Shown here piece by piece: positions 54,751 through 62,670 of a stretch of 64,000 bases of DNA (position 1 is the stretch's first letter; each line of letters starts with the position of its first letter). Made by a program: the position numbers and the translations under genes. The notes below the pieces were generated by a model that was not told the DNA's origin, did no database searches, and worked only from the letters and a program-made list of their open reading frames with translations. This DNA comes from JAIVJM01 sp963816985. GTDB lineage: Bacteria > Acidobacteriota > Blastocatellia > Pyrinomonadales > Pyrinomonadaceae. The stretch lies in NCBI GenBank assembly GCA_963816985.1, contig CAWFMF010000004.1, forward strand, positions 1,178,001 to 1,242,000, written 5' to 3'.

Positions 54751-55839
54751 TTAGTCGCCGCTGACGGCGGGCTCGCCCTCTTCGACCTTATTCGAGATGA
54801 CTTCGCCGTCGGGCATCGTGACCTGCTCGTGGTCGGCGCTGACCAACTCCCCCTCGATGGTAATCTCCTCGCCGGAGGCGATGGGGACGGGGAGGTTGTC
54901 GAGGTATCGTTCGGCGTCAATGGCGGCCATGCAGCCCGTCCCGGCGGCGGTCACGGCCTGACGGTAGAAGCTGTCCTGCGCGTCGCCGCAGGCGAAGACG
55001 CCGGGGACGTTGGTGGCCATCGAGCGCCCGGCGGTCTTGATGTAGCCCACGTCGTCCATGTCGAGCCAGCCTTTGAAGATGTCCGTGTTCGGCTTGTGGC
55101 CGATGGCGACGAAGACGCCTTCGCACTCGAAGATGCTCTCCTCGCCCGTCTCCAAGTTCTTCAGACGCACGCCCGTCACGCCCGTCTCCTGCGAGCCGAG
55201 AACCTCCTCGACCCCGGTGTTCCACACGAAGTCAATCTTCGGGTTCTTGAACGCCTTGTCCTGCATGATCTTCGACGCGCGAAGGCTATCGCGCCGGTGA
55301 ATCACGGTGACGCGCGAGGCGTAGCGCGTGAGGAAGTTGGCCTCCTCCATCGCGGTGTCGCCGCCGCCGACGACGACGATGGGTTTGCCTCTGAAGAAAA
55401 ATCCGTCGCACGTCGCGCACGCCGAGACGCCGAGACCGCCGAGGCCGTGCGGCGCGGGCGCTTCGCCCGGAATGCCGAGCCACTTGGCCGACGCGCCCGA
55501 AGCGACGATGAGCGTCTCGGCCCGAATCTCGTGCTCGTCCGTCTGGAGGACGAAGGGCCGCTTGCTCAAGTTCACTTCGTTGACGAACGTGACGAGGAAC
55601 TCCGTCCCGAAACGCTTGGCCTGCTCCTCGAACTGCTGCATCAACTCCGGCCCCTGGATGCCTTCGGCGAAGCCGGGGTAGTTCTCGACCTCGGTCGTGA
55701 TGGTCAACTGTCCGCCGGGCTGCGGCCCGTGGATGACAAGGGGCTTGAGGTCGGCGCGGGCCGCGTAGATGGCCGCCGTCAGGCCCGCCGGGCCTGAGCC
55801 GATGATGACAACCTCTCGGTGTAGGGTCTCTTTCGCCAT
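54751..55839 (-). CDS. trxB: Thioredoxin-disulfide reductase
   Basis: A 362-residue FAD enzyme with an N-terminal IIGSGPAGLTAAIYAARADL motif. The redox site is SACATCDGFFF (Cys-Ala-Thr-Cys), and VVGGGDTAMEEANFL binds NADPH. GVFACGDAQDSFYRQAVTA is the FAD-closing motif. It is about 40 residues longer than most TrxB at the C-terminus (EGELVSADHEQVTMPDGE), an unexplained acidic tail. It recycles thioredoxin, plausibly the Trx2 at 30062. It is divergent from hbd. Confidence 0.95.
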   Translation of the reverse strand: MAKETLHREVVIIGSGPAGLTAAIYAARADLKPLVIHGPQPGGQLTITTEVENYPGFAEGIQGPELMQQFEEQAKRFGTEFLVTFVNEVNLSKRPFVLQTDEHEIRAETLIVASGASAKWLGIPGEAPAPHGLGGLGVSACATCDGFFFRGKPIVVVGGGDTAMEEANFLTRYASRVTVIHRRDSLRASKIMQDKAFKNPKIDFVWNTGVEEVLGSQETGVTGVRLKNLETGEESIFECEGVFVAIGHKPNTDIFKGWLDMDDVGYIKTAGRSMATNVPGVFACGDAQDSFYRQAVTAAGTGCMAAIDAERYLDNLPVPIASGEEITIEGELVSADHEQVTMPDGEVISNKVEEGEPAVSGD

Positions 55840-56036
55840 GCGGGTACTTTACGCTCCTTCAAGGGGTCGGGTCTGTAAGCGTCGTTACCAAACGCGTCGA
55901 GGCCCGCGCTTCTTCCCGGTAGCCTTTTTCTTGACGCGTGTAGTATAACTTTTCCCGCAAACGGAGTCGAATTTGACCGCACGGCGGGCCCGAAAGCGCG
56001 ACCGCCGCCGAGAGCCTTCCGGCCCTTCGGAAACAC

Positions 56037-56957
56037 TTGAGCACAACCGCAGACGAAAGAGGCACAGAGGCTCGCGCCGCAGAGGGCGAGGGCTTCCGCG
56101 TCACGCGCGTCGCCGTCCTCGGCGCGGGGACGATGGGCCACGGCATCGCGCAGGTCGCCGCCGCGAGCGGCTACCGCGTGACGCTGCGGGACGTTTCGGA
56201 AGAGCTGGTCGCGAAGGGGTTGCGCTCAATCGAGGCGAACCTCTCGAAGGGCGTCGAGCGCGGCAAGGTCTCGGAGGAGGAGAGAGAGCGGACGCTCTCG
56301 AACGTCCGCGCCGCGACCGACATCGAGGAGTGCGCCGGCTCAGACCTCTTCATCGAGGCCGTGCCCGAACGCCTCGAACTCAAACGCGAGACGCTCCGCG
56401 CCGTCGGAGAGATTGCCGGGGGCCGCCCCTTCATCTTCGCCACCAACACTTCTTCGCTCTCCATCACGGAAATCGCCGAGGGCTCGCCGCACGCCGCGCG
56501 CGTCGTCGGGATGCACTTCTTCAACCCCGTCCACCTCATGCGCCTGATAGAAATCGTCGTCGGGAAAGAGACCGACGCCGGGACGGTCGAGGCGGTGCGC
56601 GCGGTCGCCGCCCGGCTGAAGAAAGAGCCCATCACGGTGCGCGACGTGCCGGGCTTCGCCTCGTCGCGGCTCGGCGTCGCCTTGGGGCTCGAAGCGATGC
56701 GGATGCTCGAAGAGGGCGTGGCGAGCGCAAAAGATATAGATACGGCGATGGAACTCGGTTACAATCACCCCATGGGGCCGCTGAGACTGACCGATCTCGT
56801 CGGCCTCGACATACGTCTCAACATTGCCGAATACCTCCACCGCAAGCTCGGCGTCGAGCACTTCCGCCCGCCGGAGATTCTGCGGCGCATGGTCGGCGAA
56901 GGGAAGCTCGGCAAGAAGAGCGGCGAAGGCTTCTACCAGTGGAAAGAAGAACAGTAG
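56037..56957 (+). CDS. hbd: 3-Hydroxyacyl-CoA dehydrogenase (3-hydroxybutyryl-CoA dehydrogenase type)
   Basis: A 306-residue enzyme with a TTG start at 56037. The NAD domain has VAVLGAGTMGHGIAQVAAAS. Catalytic His is in GMHFFNPVHLMRLIEIV and the family C-terminal helices have NHPMGPLRLTDLVGLD. It oxidises 3-hydroxyacyl-CoA or reduces acetoacetyl-CoA. It forms a natural pair with the enoyl-CoA hydratase at 57577 in acyl-CoA or butanoate metabolism, although a PilZ gene and two repeats separate them. No strong ribosome site is seen. Confidence 0.92.
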   Translation: MSTTADERGTEARAAEGEGFRVTRVAVLGAGTMGHGIAQVAAASGYRVTLRDVSEELVAKGLRSIEANLSKGVERGKVSEEERERTLSNVRAATDIEECAGSDLFIEAVPERLELKRETLRAVGEIAGGRPFIFATNTSSLSITEIAEGSPHAARVVGMHFFNPVHLMRLIEIVVGKETDAGTVEAVRAVAARLKKEPITVRDVPGFASSRLGVALGLEAMRMLEEGVASAKDIDTAMELGYNHPMGPLRLTDLVGLDIRLNIAEYLHRKLGVEHFRPPEILRRMVGEGKLGKKSGEGFYQWKEEQ

Positions 56958-56958
56958 G

Positions 56959-57072
56959 CAGTTTTCAGTTTTCAGTTTTCAGTTCGAGCCTGACCGCGGC
57001 GCGGGCGCTCGTCGCTCAAAAGCCGTCGGGGGTTTTAACTGAAAACTAAAAACTGAAAACTGAAAACTGACC
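56959..57072. repeat. Heptad inverted repeat, CAGTTTT type
   Basis: The left arm is CAGTTTT-CAGTTTT-CAGTTTT-CAGTTCG, a clean 7-base period; the right arm is complementary near 57036-57072. It begins right after the hbd stop. Confidence 0.92.
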
Positions 57073-57075
57073 TTT

Positions 57076-57462
57076 ATGAGCAAGCCGATCAACGAAGACA
57101 GGCAGGAGAGACGGTTCGCGCTGCGCATGGCGCTGCGGCTGCCGATTGTCGTCTCTGGCCGGGCCGAGGACGGCGCGGCGTGGAGCGAGCCCACCGAGAC
57201 CGACGACATCTCGACGATGGGCACGCTCTTCCACCTCAACCAGAAGGTCAGCCGCGGCGACCAACTTTACCTGCGCGCGCACCGCCCCGACGGCTCGCCC
57301 ATCGAGGTCACGGCCCGCGTGGTGCGCACCGCCCCGGCCATCTACGGCACGGCGCGCGTCGGCGTCCAGATCGTGGAGCCCACCGACAACTGGCTCCGCC
57401 TCTTCGTCTCGTGGGTCGCCGACGAGCAGGGAGCCTCGACGCCCGAAGGCGAGCAGCAGTAA
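57076..57462 (+). CDS. PilZ-domain protein
   Basis: A 128-residue single-domain protein. The c-di-GMP binding motif is split as RRFALRMALR with the RxxxR, and TDDISTMGTLF with the (D/N)xSxxG. It should bind c-di-GMP, possibly from the REC-GGDEF cyclase at 49067. It ends on a TAA that opens the next repeat and is followed by a crotonase gene. It probably adjusts a motility or surface process; the partner is unknown. Confidence 0.9.
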   Translation: MSKPINEDRQERRFALRMALRLPIVVSGRAEDGAAWSEPTETDDISTMGTLFHLNQKVSRGDQLYLRAHRPDGSPIEVTARVVRTAPAIYGTARVGVQIVEPTDNWLRLFVSWVADEQGASTPEGEQQ

Positions 57463-57551
57463 AAGCCGTGAAACTGTAAACCGTAAACCGTGACAGGAGG
57501 AGGACTGCTTTTCTCTCGTCACGGTTTACGGTTTACGGTTCACGGCCTTTT
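57460..57551. repeat. Heptad inverted repeat, CCGTGAA type
   Basis: TAAAAGCCGTGAA-ACTGTAAA-CCGTAAA-CCGTGAC and complement. It overlaps the PilZ stop codon and ends 25 bases before the crotonase start. Confidence 0.92.
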
Positions 57552-57576
57552 GATTTCAGTTCATCAAGGAGAGTTT

Positions 57577-58362
57577 ATGTCTTCATCATACGAGACACTT
57601 CTGGTCGAGCGGCGCGGGCGCGTCGCTCTCGTCACCATCAACCGCCCGGAGAAGCGGAACGCGCTCAACATCCAGACGCGTGAGGAGGGCGCGGCGGCCC
57701 TCGAAGAGCTGCGCGGGGACGACGAGGTGCGCGTCGTCGTCATCACGGGCGCGGGCGACAAGGCTTTCGTCGCGGGCGCGGACATCGGCGAGTTCAAGGG
57801 CCGCACCGCCGTCTCGCAGCGCGACGTGATGACGGGCCGCTCGCTCTTCACCGCCGTGGACACCTTCCCGAAGCCCGTCGTCGCGATGGTCAACGGCTTC
57901 TGCCTCGGCGGCGGCTGCGAACTCGCGCTCGCCTGCGACCTCCGCGTGGCGAGCGACCGGGCCTCCTTCGGCCAGCCCGAAATCAATCTCGGCATCATCC
58001 CCGGCGGCGGCGGCACGCAGCGACTCACGCGTCTCGTCGGCGAGGGCAAGGCGATGGAACTCATCCTCACGGGCGACATCATTGACGCGCAGACCGCCTT
58101 TCAAATCGGCCTCGTCAACATGGTCTTCCCCGCCGCCGAGCTTGAAAGCAAGACGATGGAACTGGCCGCTCGCATCGCCGAGAAGAGCCCCATCGCTTTG
58201 AGGATGGCGAAGGAGGCCGTCAAGACCGCCTCGCGCTCGAACCTCGACGAAGGCCTGCGGCGCGAAGTTGACCTCTTCGCCCTCTGCTTTTCGAGCGAGG
58301 ACAAGGACGAGGGCGTCTCGGCCTTCCTCGAAAAGCGCAAGGCTGAGTTCAAGGGCAGATAA
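57577..58362 (+). CDS. Enoyl-CoA hydratase
   Basis: A 261-residue crotonase starting at the ATG at 57577, with AAGGAGAG upstream. AFVAGADIGEFKGR and NGFCLGGGCELALACDLRV form the oxyanion hole, and GQPEINLGIIPGGGGTQRL carries the second catalytic Glu. These residues support a real hydratase of short-chain enoyl-CoA. It completes a hydration-dehydrogenation pair with Hbd, 620 bases upstream on the same strand. A small membrane protein gene follows. Confidence 0.94.
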   Translation: MSSSYETLLVERRGRVALVTINRPEKRNALNIQTREEGAAALEELRGDDEVRVVVITGAGDKAFVAGADIGEFKGRTAVSQRDVMTGRSLFTAVDTFPKPVVAMVNGFCLGGGCELALACDLRVASDRASFGQPEINLGIIPGGGGTQRLTRLVGEGKAMELILTGDIIDAQTAFQIGLVNMVFPAAELESKTMELAARIAEKSPIALRMAKEAVKTASRSNLDEGLRREVDLFALCFSSEDKDEGVSAFLEKRKAEFKGR

Positions 58363-58389
58363 GGCGACATCAAAGGAGCGCGACCCGAA

Positions 58390-58602
58390 TTGCGAATCGC
58401 CCTCATCATCATCGGCATCACACTCGCGGCGGTGGGCGGCACGCTCGCCTACCGCTCCTTCTTCATCGAGCCCAACGCGGCCATCGTCATCAGCAACACG
58501 GAGGTGCGCGAAGTGCCCAACATGGCGCGCGTCGTGGGCGGCCTCGCGCTCCTCTTCGCGGGCGCGGGCGTCGCCTTCTTCGCCGCACGCAGGCGACGCT
58601 AG
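58390..58602 (+). CDS. Small two-helix membrane protein
   Basis: Seventy residues from a TTG at 58390 with AAAGGAG nine bases before. Two hydrophobic helices (ALIIIGITLAAVGGTLAY and VGGLALLFAGAGVAFF) flank a polar loop with VISNTEVREVPN. It resembles DUF3185-type small proteins. Probably translated in the same transcript as the crotonase, 28 bases downstream of it. Function unknown. Confidence 0.7.
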   Translation: MRIALIIIGITLAAVGGTLAYRSFFIEPNAAIVISNTEVREVPNMARVVGGLALLFAGAGVAFFAARRRR

Positions 58603-58655
58603 CCGCCGCCGGATTCCGCGGCCCCTCGCCCCTTTGCGCGCGGCAAGGCGCTTAT

Positions 58656-58684
58656 TTGCCTTTTAACTTCGGGGCTGTTATTTT
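58656..58684 (+). promoter_or_regulatory. Candidate promoter for tRNA-Ala
   Basis: TTGCCT (58656-58661) and TATTTT (58679-58684) are 17 bases apart, about 70 bases before the tRNA; a GC hairpin lies between. Moderate match only. Confidence 0.35.
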
Positions 58685-58753
58685 ATTCCTTCGTTCGGAG
58701 CGCCCGGCCCGCCGCCGAAGCGCTCCGACGCTGTTTCAACCTCCTTTCAGGAC

Positions 58754-58829
58754 GGGGCCGTAGCTCAGCTGGGAGAGCGCATGACTGGCAGTCATGAGGT
58801 CAGGGGTTCGATCCCCCTCGGCTCCACCA
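58754..58829 (+). tRNA. tRNA-Ala(GGC)
   Basis: The acceptor GGGGCCG pairs with CGGCTCC, the anticodon stem CATGA/TCATG carries the loop CTGGCAG (anticodon GGC), and the gene encodes CCA at 58827-58829. The 3' part is duplicated at 59156. Confidence 0.93.
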
Positions 58830-58836
58830 AGATTCT

Positions 58837-58878
58837 AAAAGGCTTACGGCCACCAATAAGGTGGCCGTAAGCCTTTTT
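58837..58878 (+). terminator. Rho-independent terminator after tRNA-Ala
   Basis: AAGGCTTACGGCCACC and its complement around AATAA form a strong stem followed by TTTTT. Confidence 0.9.
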
Positions 58879-58922
58879 CCTGTCTTTGACAGCAACCTTG
58901 ACAGCAACCGGGAATGATTGGG

Positions 58923-59012
58923 CTATTTACTCCCCGCAAGTACTGAGTTCATCACATCAGCAGCAGCACTCATTGTCTGAGGCATTACATGGGAATATGT
59001 GTCCGACCTCGG
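58923..59012 (-). pseudogene. Tyrosine-recombinase integrase, C-terminal remnant
   Basis: The minus-strand frame reads SDTYSHVMPQTMSAAADVMN to a TAG at 58923, the exact style of the C-terminus of phage-type integrases (TYSHV with the catalytic Tyr). Only about 30 codons remain before the sequence runs into a family A repeat. Its position, reading toward a tRNA gene, is typical of an integrated element. It is dead. Confidence 0.75.
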
Positions 59013-59020
59013 AGGAATGA

Positions 59021-59094
59021 CTGTAGGGGCAGGGCAAGTCCGCGGCCCGCTTGGTTACGGAAGCGGCGGGCAGGGACAAGCCCTGCCCCTACAG
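59021..59094. repeat. Family A repeat, chimeric arms
   Basis: The left arm is the GCGGCCCGC variant (as at 35974) and the right arm is the common GGGACAAGCCC type; only the outer CTGTAGGGGCAGGG and inner bases match. It looks like a recombinant of two copies and lies next to the integrase stump. Confidence 0.9.
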
Positions 59095-59155
59095 TTTTGA
59101 CATCGGTCACACTCATCTGCAAAACGCTATAATAAATCACTCAATCTCCAAGACC

Positions 59156-59192
59156 GGCAGTCATGAGGTCACAGGTTCGATCCCCCCTCTGG
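59156..59192 (+). repeat. Duplicated 3' end of tRNA-Ala, probable att site remnant
   Basis: GGCAGTCATGAGGTCA is identical to the tRNA anticodon-loop to variable-loop segment (58787 onward), and the next 20 bases match with a few changes. Such a copy marks where an element integrated at the tRNA. It is about 370 bases from the tRNA. Confidence 0.75.
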
Positions 59193-59294
59193 TTTTTATG
59201 CGCGCCTCCCGCGCGCCGAGTTCAACGTTTGAGACTATCCGCCACTCACATTGATTAAAATTGCTCGGATGTTTCGTAAAGTAGAGAATGTGTT

Positions 59295-59322
59295 ATTCCA
59301 CAAAAGAACCCTTTTGTGGAAT
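59295..59322. repeat. 28-base hairpin, left of an AT-richer ORF
   Basis: ATTCCACAAAAG-AACC-CTTTTGTGGAAT, a perfect 12-pair stem. A near-twin of the same length is at 60188-60215. Confidence 0.85.
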
Positions 59323-59499
59323 CCTATCTGACTCGAAGTAAGGATTGTATTTTGCTGTTAATAGCGGTAAAAGTCGCCAGCAGGAATGATTAGACCATGC
59401 ATCTGGCGGGCCTTTTTATCATCAAAGGTCGGTGCGCGCCGTTGATGCTGGGCTTTCAGTAGCCACATTCCTTTTTAGATTATTCAGGGTGTCATCACG

Positions 59500-60153
59500 A
59501 TGGATGATCAAACCATACGATTTTTAATTGAACAGAAAATTTCGTTCATAAACTCCGCGCTTAATGCATGTATGCTGTGGTGGGTTTCTTCCATTGTTTT
59601 CTGTGGGACAGTATTGGCTGCCGTATGGATAAAGAAAGAAGAGCTACAAAAACAAAGACTTATTACTGGTATGTTCATAATTCTTTCTATCTTCTTTCTC
59701 TCCATTACCGGGTTTGGATCGTCCGCCATTTATTTCTTAAGTATGACCGAGGATGAGATATCTTTCCTTGCCTCTACCCTTAAAACGCAAGACGCTCTTT
59801 TCCGCATAGAGCTAGACAATTTTTTTCGCACAGAACTAAGAGCATTCCAGTTGGCGATGTGGATCGGCGCTGGTAGCTTCGCGTTCGTTTGGATAAGTTT
59901 ACTTTATATGTGGGTGAAGTTGCCTAAAGAAGTATCAAGCGAGAGGTGGCAACCAGTTCAAAGCGAGAAGCCACTTAGAAATGGTCGGTTAGTCTCACAG
60001 AAATCAATAGCATCCAGTGTCAGCAGCCTCTTTGGTCTATGGGTACTTCATTACCTCCTGCGGAGGACATCGGCTGAAGGGTTGGTAAAATCTAAACAGA
60101 AGCAGCCAAACAAACGGAAGAATTCTGCTAATAAAACACCCGGCGCCGAATAA
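59500..60153 (+). CDS. Hypothetical membrane protein in an AT-richer segment
   Basis: A 217-residue protein with three to four hydrophobic segments (ACMLWWVSSIVFCGTVLAAVW, LITGMFIILSIFFLSITGFG, QLAMWIGAGSFAFVWISLLY) and a basic Lys/Asn-rich tail. Base composition is clearly less GC-rich than the surroundings, which suggests acquired DNA. It lies between the tRNA-Ala relic and an HTH gene and is bracketed by two 28-base hairpins. I do not recognise the family; no ribosome site is convincing. Confidence 0.65.
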   Translation: MDDQTIRFLIEQKISFINSALNACMLWWVSSIVFCGTVLAAVWIKKEELQKQRLITGMFIILSIFFLSITGFGSSAIYFLSMTEDEISFLASTLKTQDALFRIELDNFFRTELRAFQLAMWIGAGSFAFVWISLLYMWVKLPKEVSSERWQPVQSEKPLRNGRLVSQKSIASSVSSLFGLWVLHYLLRRTSAEGLVKSKQKQPNKRKNSANKTPGAE

Positions 60154-60470
60154 GTCATTGGAACTGATAGCTGGCAAGCGGTTCACAATTCCACGAAATA
60201 ACTATTTTGTGGAATATGCAAAATCAACAAGGAGATGCATTTCCTTCAGACTGCTTCCGACAAGGTTAAAAAGCCTGGCATTTTAATGAACTGAGACGCC
60301 GGGCTATTTAGCTTCCAGGGCAATCTGCAGCGAGTAAATTTTCACTGTAATGTTGAATTTGCAGGAATGGTTTAGCCGGATAGAATCCTCTCAGGTTTCC
60401 GCGAAGCAGCCTCTTACGTCGCCGGTAGAACGTGCGAGCCGGTATCGAGGGTGAACATCGCCGAAGCTGC
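60154..60470. other. Gap around the right-hand hairpin
   Basis: No gene is supported between the membrane protein and the HTH gene. The only structure seen is the hairpin at 60188-60215. The rest is mixed-composition sequence without a convincing promoter or remnant. Confidence 0.4.
60188..60215. repeat. 28-base hairpin, right of the AT-richer ORF
   Basis: ATTCCACGAAATA-AC-TATTTTGTGGAAT, a 13-base stem with one mismatch, the partner of 59295-59322. Confidence 0.85.
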
Positions 60471-60722
60471 TCAACTCGCTTGACGCTTCCCCTTCGCCGC
60501 TCGTCTGCGGGCGGTCTTCTTTCCGACCGGCAGGCGCAGCACGTCGCCCGGCTGACATTCGAGCGCGCGGCAAATTTTCTCCAGCGTGATGAAGTTGATG
60601 CCAAGGGCCTTGCCCTTCTTGAGCCGCCAGAGAGTCGTGTGGCTGATGCCCGTCTCTTTGGAGAGCCAGTAGAAAGACCGCCCGTGCTCTTCGAGCACCT
60701 CGTCGAGTCGTATCTCAATCAC
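60471..60722 (-). CDS. XRE-family HTH regulator
   Basis: An 83-residue Cro/CI-type helix-turn-helix protein: LSKETGISHTTLWRLKKGKA and FITLEKICRALECQPGDVLR. The C-terminus is basic (KKTARRRAAKGKR). Small proteins of this kind often regulate plasmid or element genes, and it fits the remnant of an integrated element at the tRNA. Start and length are typical. Confidence 0.88.
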   Translation of the reverse strand: MIEIRLDEVLEEHGRSFYWLSKETGISHTTLWRLKKGKALGINFITLEKICRALECQPGDVLRLPVGKKTARRRAAKGKRQAS

Positions 60723-60771
60723 TGCGCGCGTCCCCTCCCCCGGCGGCCTGCGCCGCCAATATATGCCGTAT

Positions 60772-60801
60772 TTGACCTATATACCACATCTGCAATATAC
60801 T
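60772..60801 (+). promoter_or_regulatory. Candidate promoter for the small-gene cluster
   Basis: TTGACC (60772-60777) and TATACT (60796-60801) with an 18-base spacer lie 90 bases before the first small gene. Confidence 0.5.
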
Positions 60802-60893
60802 CTACACGAACCGAGTCCAGCTAAACTCTCTTCTCAGCTCCTCTGGAATCATCCGGATCACCTGAAGTCAACAGCCCAGAAAGTGATTGAAGG

Positions 60894-61136
60894 ATGAGCG
60901 AGACACAAAAGAATCATGCGCCGCAAAAGTGTGCGTGGTGCGCGGGGACGGGGATGCGGGCCGTCTCGCTGGCGCACGTCGTCTCGTGTCTGGTCTGCGG
61001 CGGGAAGGGCACGGTCTCGGTGGCGCAGCCCGCCGGCTCGTGCCGCCAGTGTGAGGGCAGCGGCAGGCGGAGCGCCAACGGCACTTGTCTGAACTGCTCC
61101 GGGACGGGTTGGTCGCGCGTCTTCGCCCAGGCGTAG
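60894..61136 (+). CDS. DnaJ-type zinc-finger protein
   Basis: Eighty residues made almost entirely of four CxxCxGxG units: CAWCAGTG, CLVCGGKG, CRQCEGSG and CLNCSGTG. This is the zinc-binding centre of DnaJ without the J domain or the substrate domains. Stand-alone forms are known but poorly studied and may assist disulfide or metal handling. First gene of a plus-strand run of small genes. Confidence 0.8.
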   Translation: MSETQKNHAPQKCAWCAGTGMRAVSLAHVVSCLVCGGKGTVSVAQPAGSCRQCEGSGRRSANGTCLNCSGTGWSRVFAQA

Positions 61137-61199
61137 GCCGGAACCGCGCGGACGACCACGCACGATTTTAAATTCGAGAGGATTCGGGAGACGACGCAC

Positions 61200-61448
61200 A
61201 TGAGCTATGTCAGAGAGAGCACGATGTACTTCCTGCTGTGGGCCGTCGGCCTGTCGGCGGCTGTCCTGGCGGGCTGGCAGTTTTATCAATTCGTCGGGTT
61301 CAGGGACGCCGAGGGGGTTCTGGACGCACAGGGCGGGACGCTCAATCTACTGCTGGCGATAGGCGCAACCTTCACGGCCTGCGTGTGCGGGTGCTTAGGG
61401 ATTTTTCGCCGCGTCAATCAAACGGAAGAGTTCCACATCACGACCTGA
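61200..61448 (+). CDS. Small membrane protein, unknown
   Basis: Eighty-two residues with two hydrophobic segments (FLLWAVGLSAAVLAGWQFYQF and LNLLLAIGATFTACVCGCLG). It begins 63 bases after the zinc protein gene. No family recognised. Confidence 0.6.
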   Translation: MSYVRESTMYFLLWAVGLSAAVLAGWQFYQFVGFRDAEGVLDAQGGTLNLLLAIGATFTACVCGCLGIFRRVNQTEEFHITT

Positions 61449-61528
61449 GCCGTGCCGCGTGGGGTTTCGGAAGGTTAGGGCGCGTGAGCCGGGACTTGGC
61501 GAAAGTAAGCCTGAAGGGTTAGTGTTTG

Positions 61529-61852
61529 ATGAACATCTTGTACGCCATGCGGCGCGCCAACGGGGACTGGTTCGCGTTCGACGACGACGGGCGTTTGCGG
61601 ATGCCCGTGTTCCACAGTCGCCGGGACGCGATGCTGGCGCGTTTGAGCAACGGCGGAATGATGCTCTTCACGCCGACGGCCCTCGACGGGCGGGCCGTGG
61701 CCGGACTCGCGCCCGCGGGCGAGAGCGTGGGCTCGTACTTCTGGCTGGCCGACACCTCCGACGTGAATCGCGGCCAGAGGATAGAGCACGCGCAACTCGC
61801 GCGGCTCGTCAACGGCGGCGTTGAGCAGAAAACGTTCGAGGGCGGGGCGTGA
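61529..61852 (+). CDS. Hypothetical cytoplasmic protein, about 107 residues
   Basis: The ATG at 61529 follows a TTG one codon earlier; AAGGG lies 11 bases before. The sequence is mixed alpha/beta, with MPVFHSRRDAMLARLSNGG and GSYFWLADTSDVNRGQRI, and no signal. Adjacent to and probably translationally linked with the next gene, which starts two bases after its stop. Family unknown. Confidence 0.65.
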   Translation: MNILYAMRRANGDWFAFDDDGRLRMPVFHSRRDAMLARLSNGGMMLFTPTALDGRAVAGLAPAGESVGSYFWLADTSDVNRGQRIEHAQLARLVNGGVEQKTFEGGA

Positions 61853-61853
61853 G

Positions 61854-62006
61854 ATGAGAAGGCACTGTCAACAATGCGGGACGAGGCTGCGGCTGCGGCA
61901 GTTGGAATGCCGGTACTGCCGCCGGAGGGCTTTGAGCTGGCCGTACAACATCGCCATCGGCGGCTCGGCGCTGGTCGCGGTTCTTTACTTCCTCAAGCTC
62001 TTTTAA
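61854..62006 (+). CDS. Tiny zinc-ribbon membrane protein
   Basis: Fifty residues: RRHCQQCGTRLRLRQLECRY with a second CxxC (ECRYC), then one hydrophobic helix (IAIGGSALVAVLYFLKLF). The ATG at 61854 comes just after the previous stop. The zinc ribbon plus tail anchor suggests a small membrane adaptor. Too short to place in a family. Confidence 0.6.
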   Translation: MRRHCQQCGTRLRLRQLECRYCRRRALSWPYNIAIGGSALVAVLYFLKLF

Positions 62007-62087
62007 AGAGGGTTCCGAGGGGCCGTCTCTCGCCGCCGTTTTATCTTCTTTAAGACCGGGTAGGATTCGGGGGGTTCTGATTGTCTT

Positions 62088-62363
62088 ATGAGCGAAAAAA
62101 ATAGAATGCTGAACGACGTGGCGCCGGGCGAGGAGCAGTGGCCGGGGATAGATTCGCGGTACCGGCTCATCATCGTCGCCGCCATGAGGGCCAAGCAACT
62201 CCAACGCGGCGCACACCCGCGCATCGTCGCCGACCCGCGCAAGCGGAGGAATACGAGCATCGCCATCGAAGAGACCAAACTCGGTCTCGTCCCTTTCACC
62301 AGCGTCAACGGGGCGGGCGTTAAGGACGGCGGCGAAGGCGACGCGCCCCCCGACAATTCCTGA
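62088..62363 (+). CDS. rpoZ: RpoZ-like (RNA polymerase omega-type) protein
   Basis: Ninety-one residues with DSRYRLIIVAAMRAKQLQRG followed by TSIAIEETKLGLVPF, which match the conserved helices of omega (RpoZ) in order. The usual upstream gmk gene is absent, so this could be the sole omega or a paralogue. It is flanked by unrecognised small genes. Function as an RNA polymerase subunit is inferred from the motif order only. Confidence 0.65.
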   Translation: MSEKNRMLNDVAPGEEQWPGIDSRYRLIIVAAMRAKQLQRGAHPRIVADPRKRRNTSIAIEETKLGLVPFTSVNGAGVKDGGEGDAPPDNS

Positions 62364-62388
62364 CGCGAGTCATTCGGAGCCGTCAAAG

Positions 62389-62631
62389 ATGGACAAACTA
62401 CGAGTCTATGTCAGCCCCGGAAGCGCGCACACGAACGGCGGGCAGAGGGTCTTCTACAGCCGCCGCGAGAGCGGCCCGTATTACCGCTGGCGCTTCGAGG
62501 AGGAACAGGGGCGCTGGCACAGCTCGCGCGTCAACCCGCAACTCCCGACGCTCAAGGAGCTGTGCCTCGCGAACTGGAAAATCGTGCCGCCCGCGTTGCA
62601 GGAAAGACTCGACGAGCACTATCTCGCGTAG
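62389..62631 (+). CDS. Hypothetical protein, 80 residues
   Basis: Basic, Trp/Tyr-rich chain (RVYVSPGSAHTNGGQRVFYS, RWRFEEEQGRWHSSRVNPQL) starting 25 bases after the RpoZ-like gene. No signal or membrane segment. Family not recognised; coding composition and position in the run support it. Confidence 0.6.
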   Translation: MDKLRVYVSPGSAHTNGGQRVFYSRRESGPYYRWRFEEEQGRWHSSRVNPQLPTLKELCLANWKIVPPALQERLDEHYLA

Positions 62632-62670
62632 AGCATTCCGGCGCGAGGCGCGAGCACGGAGAGAATTATT

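Noticed and set aside
59156..59192. A second tRNA-Ala gene
   Set aside because: Only the 3' half is present and the acceptor stem partner is missing; it is a duplicated attachment-site fragment.
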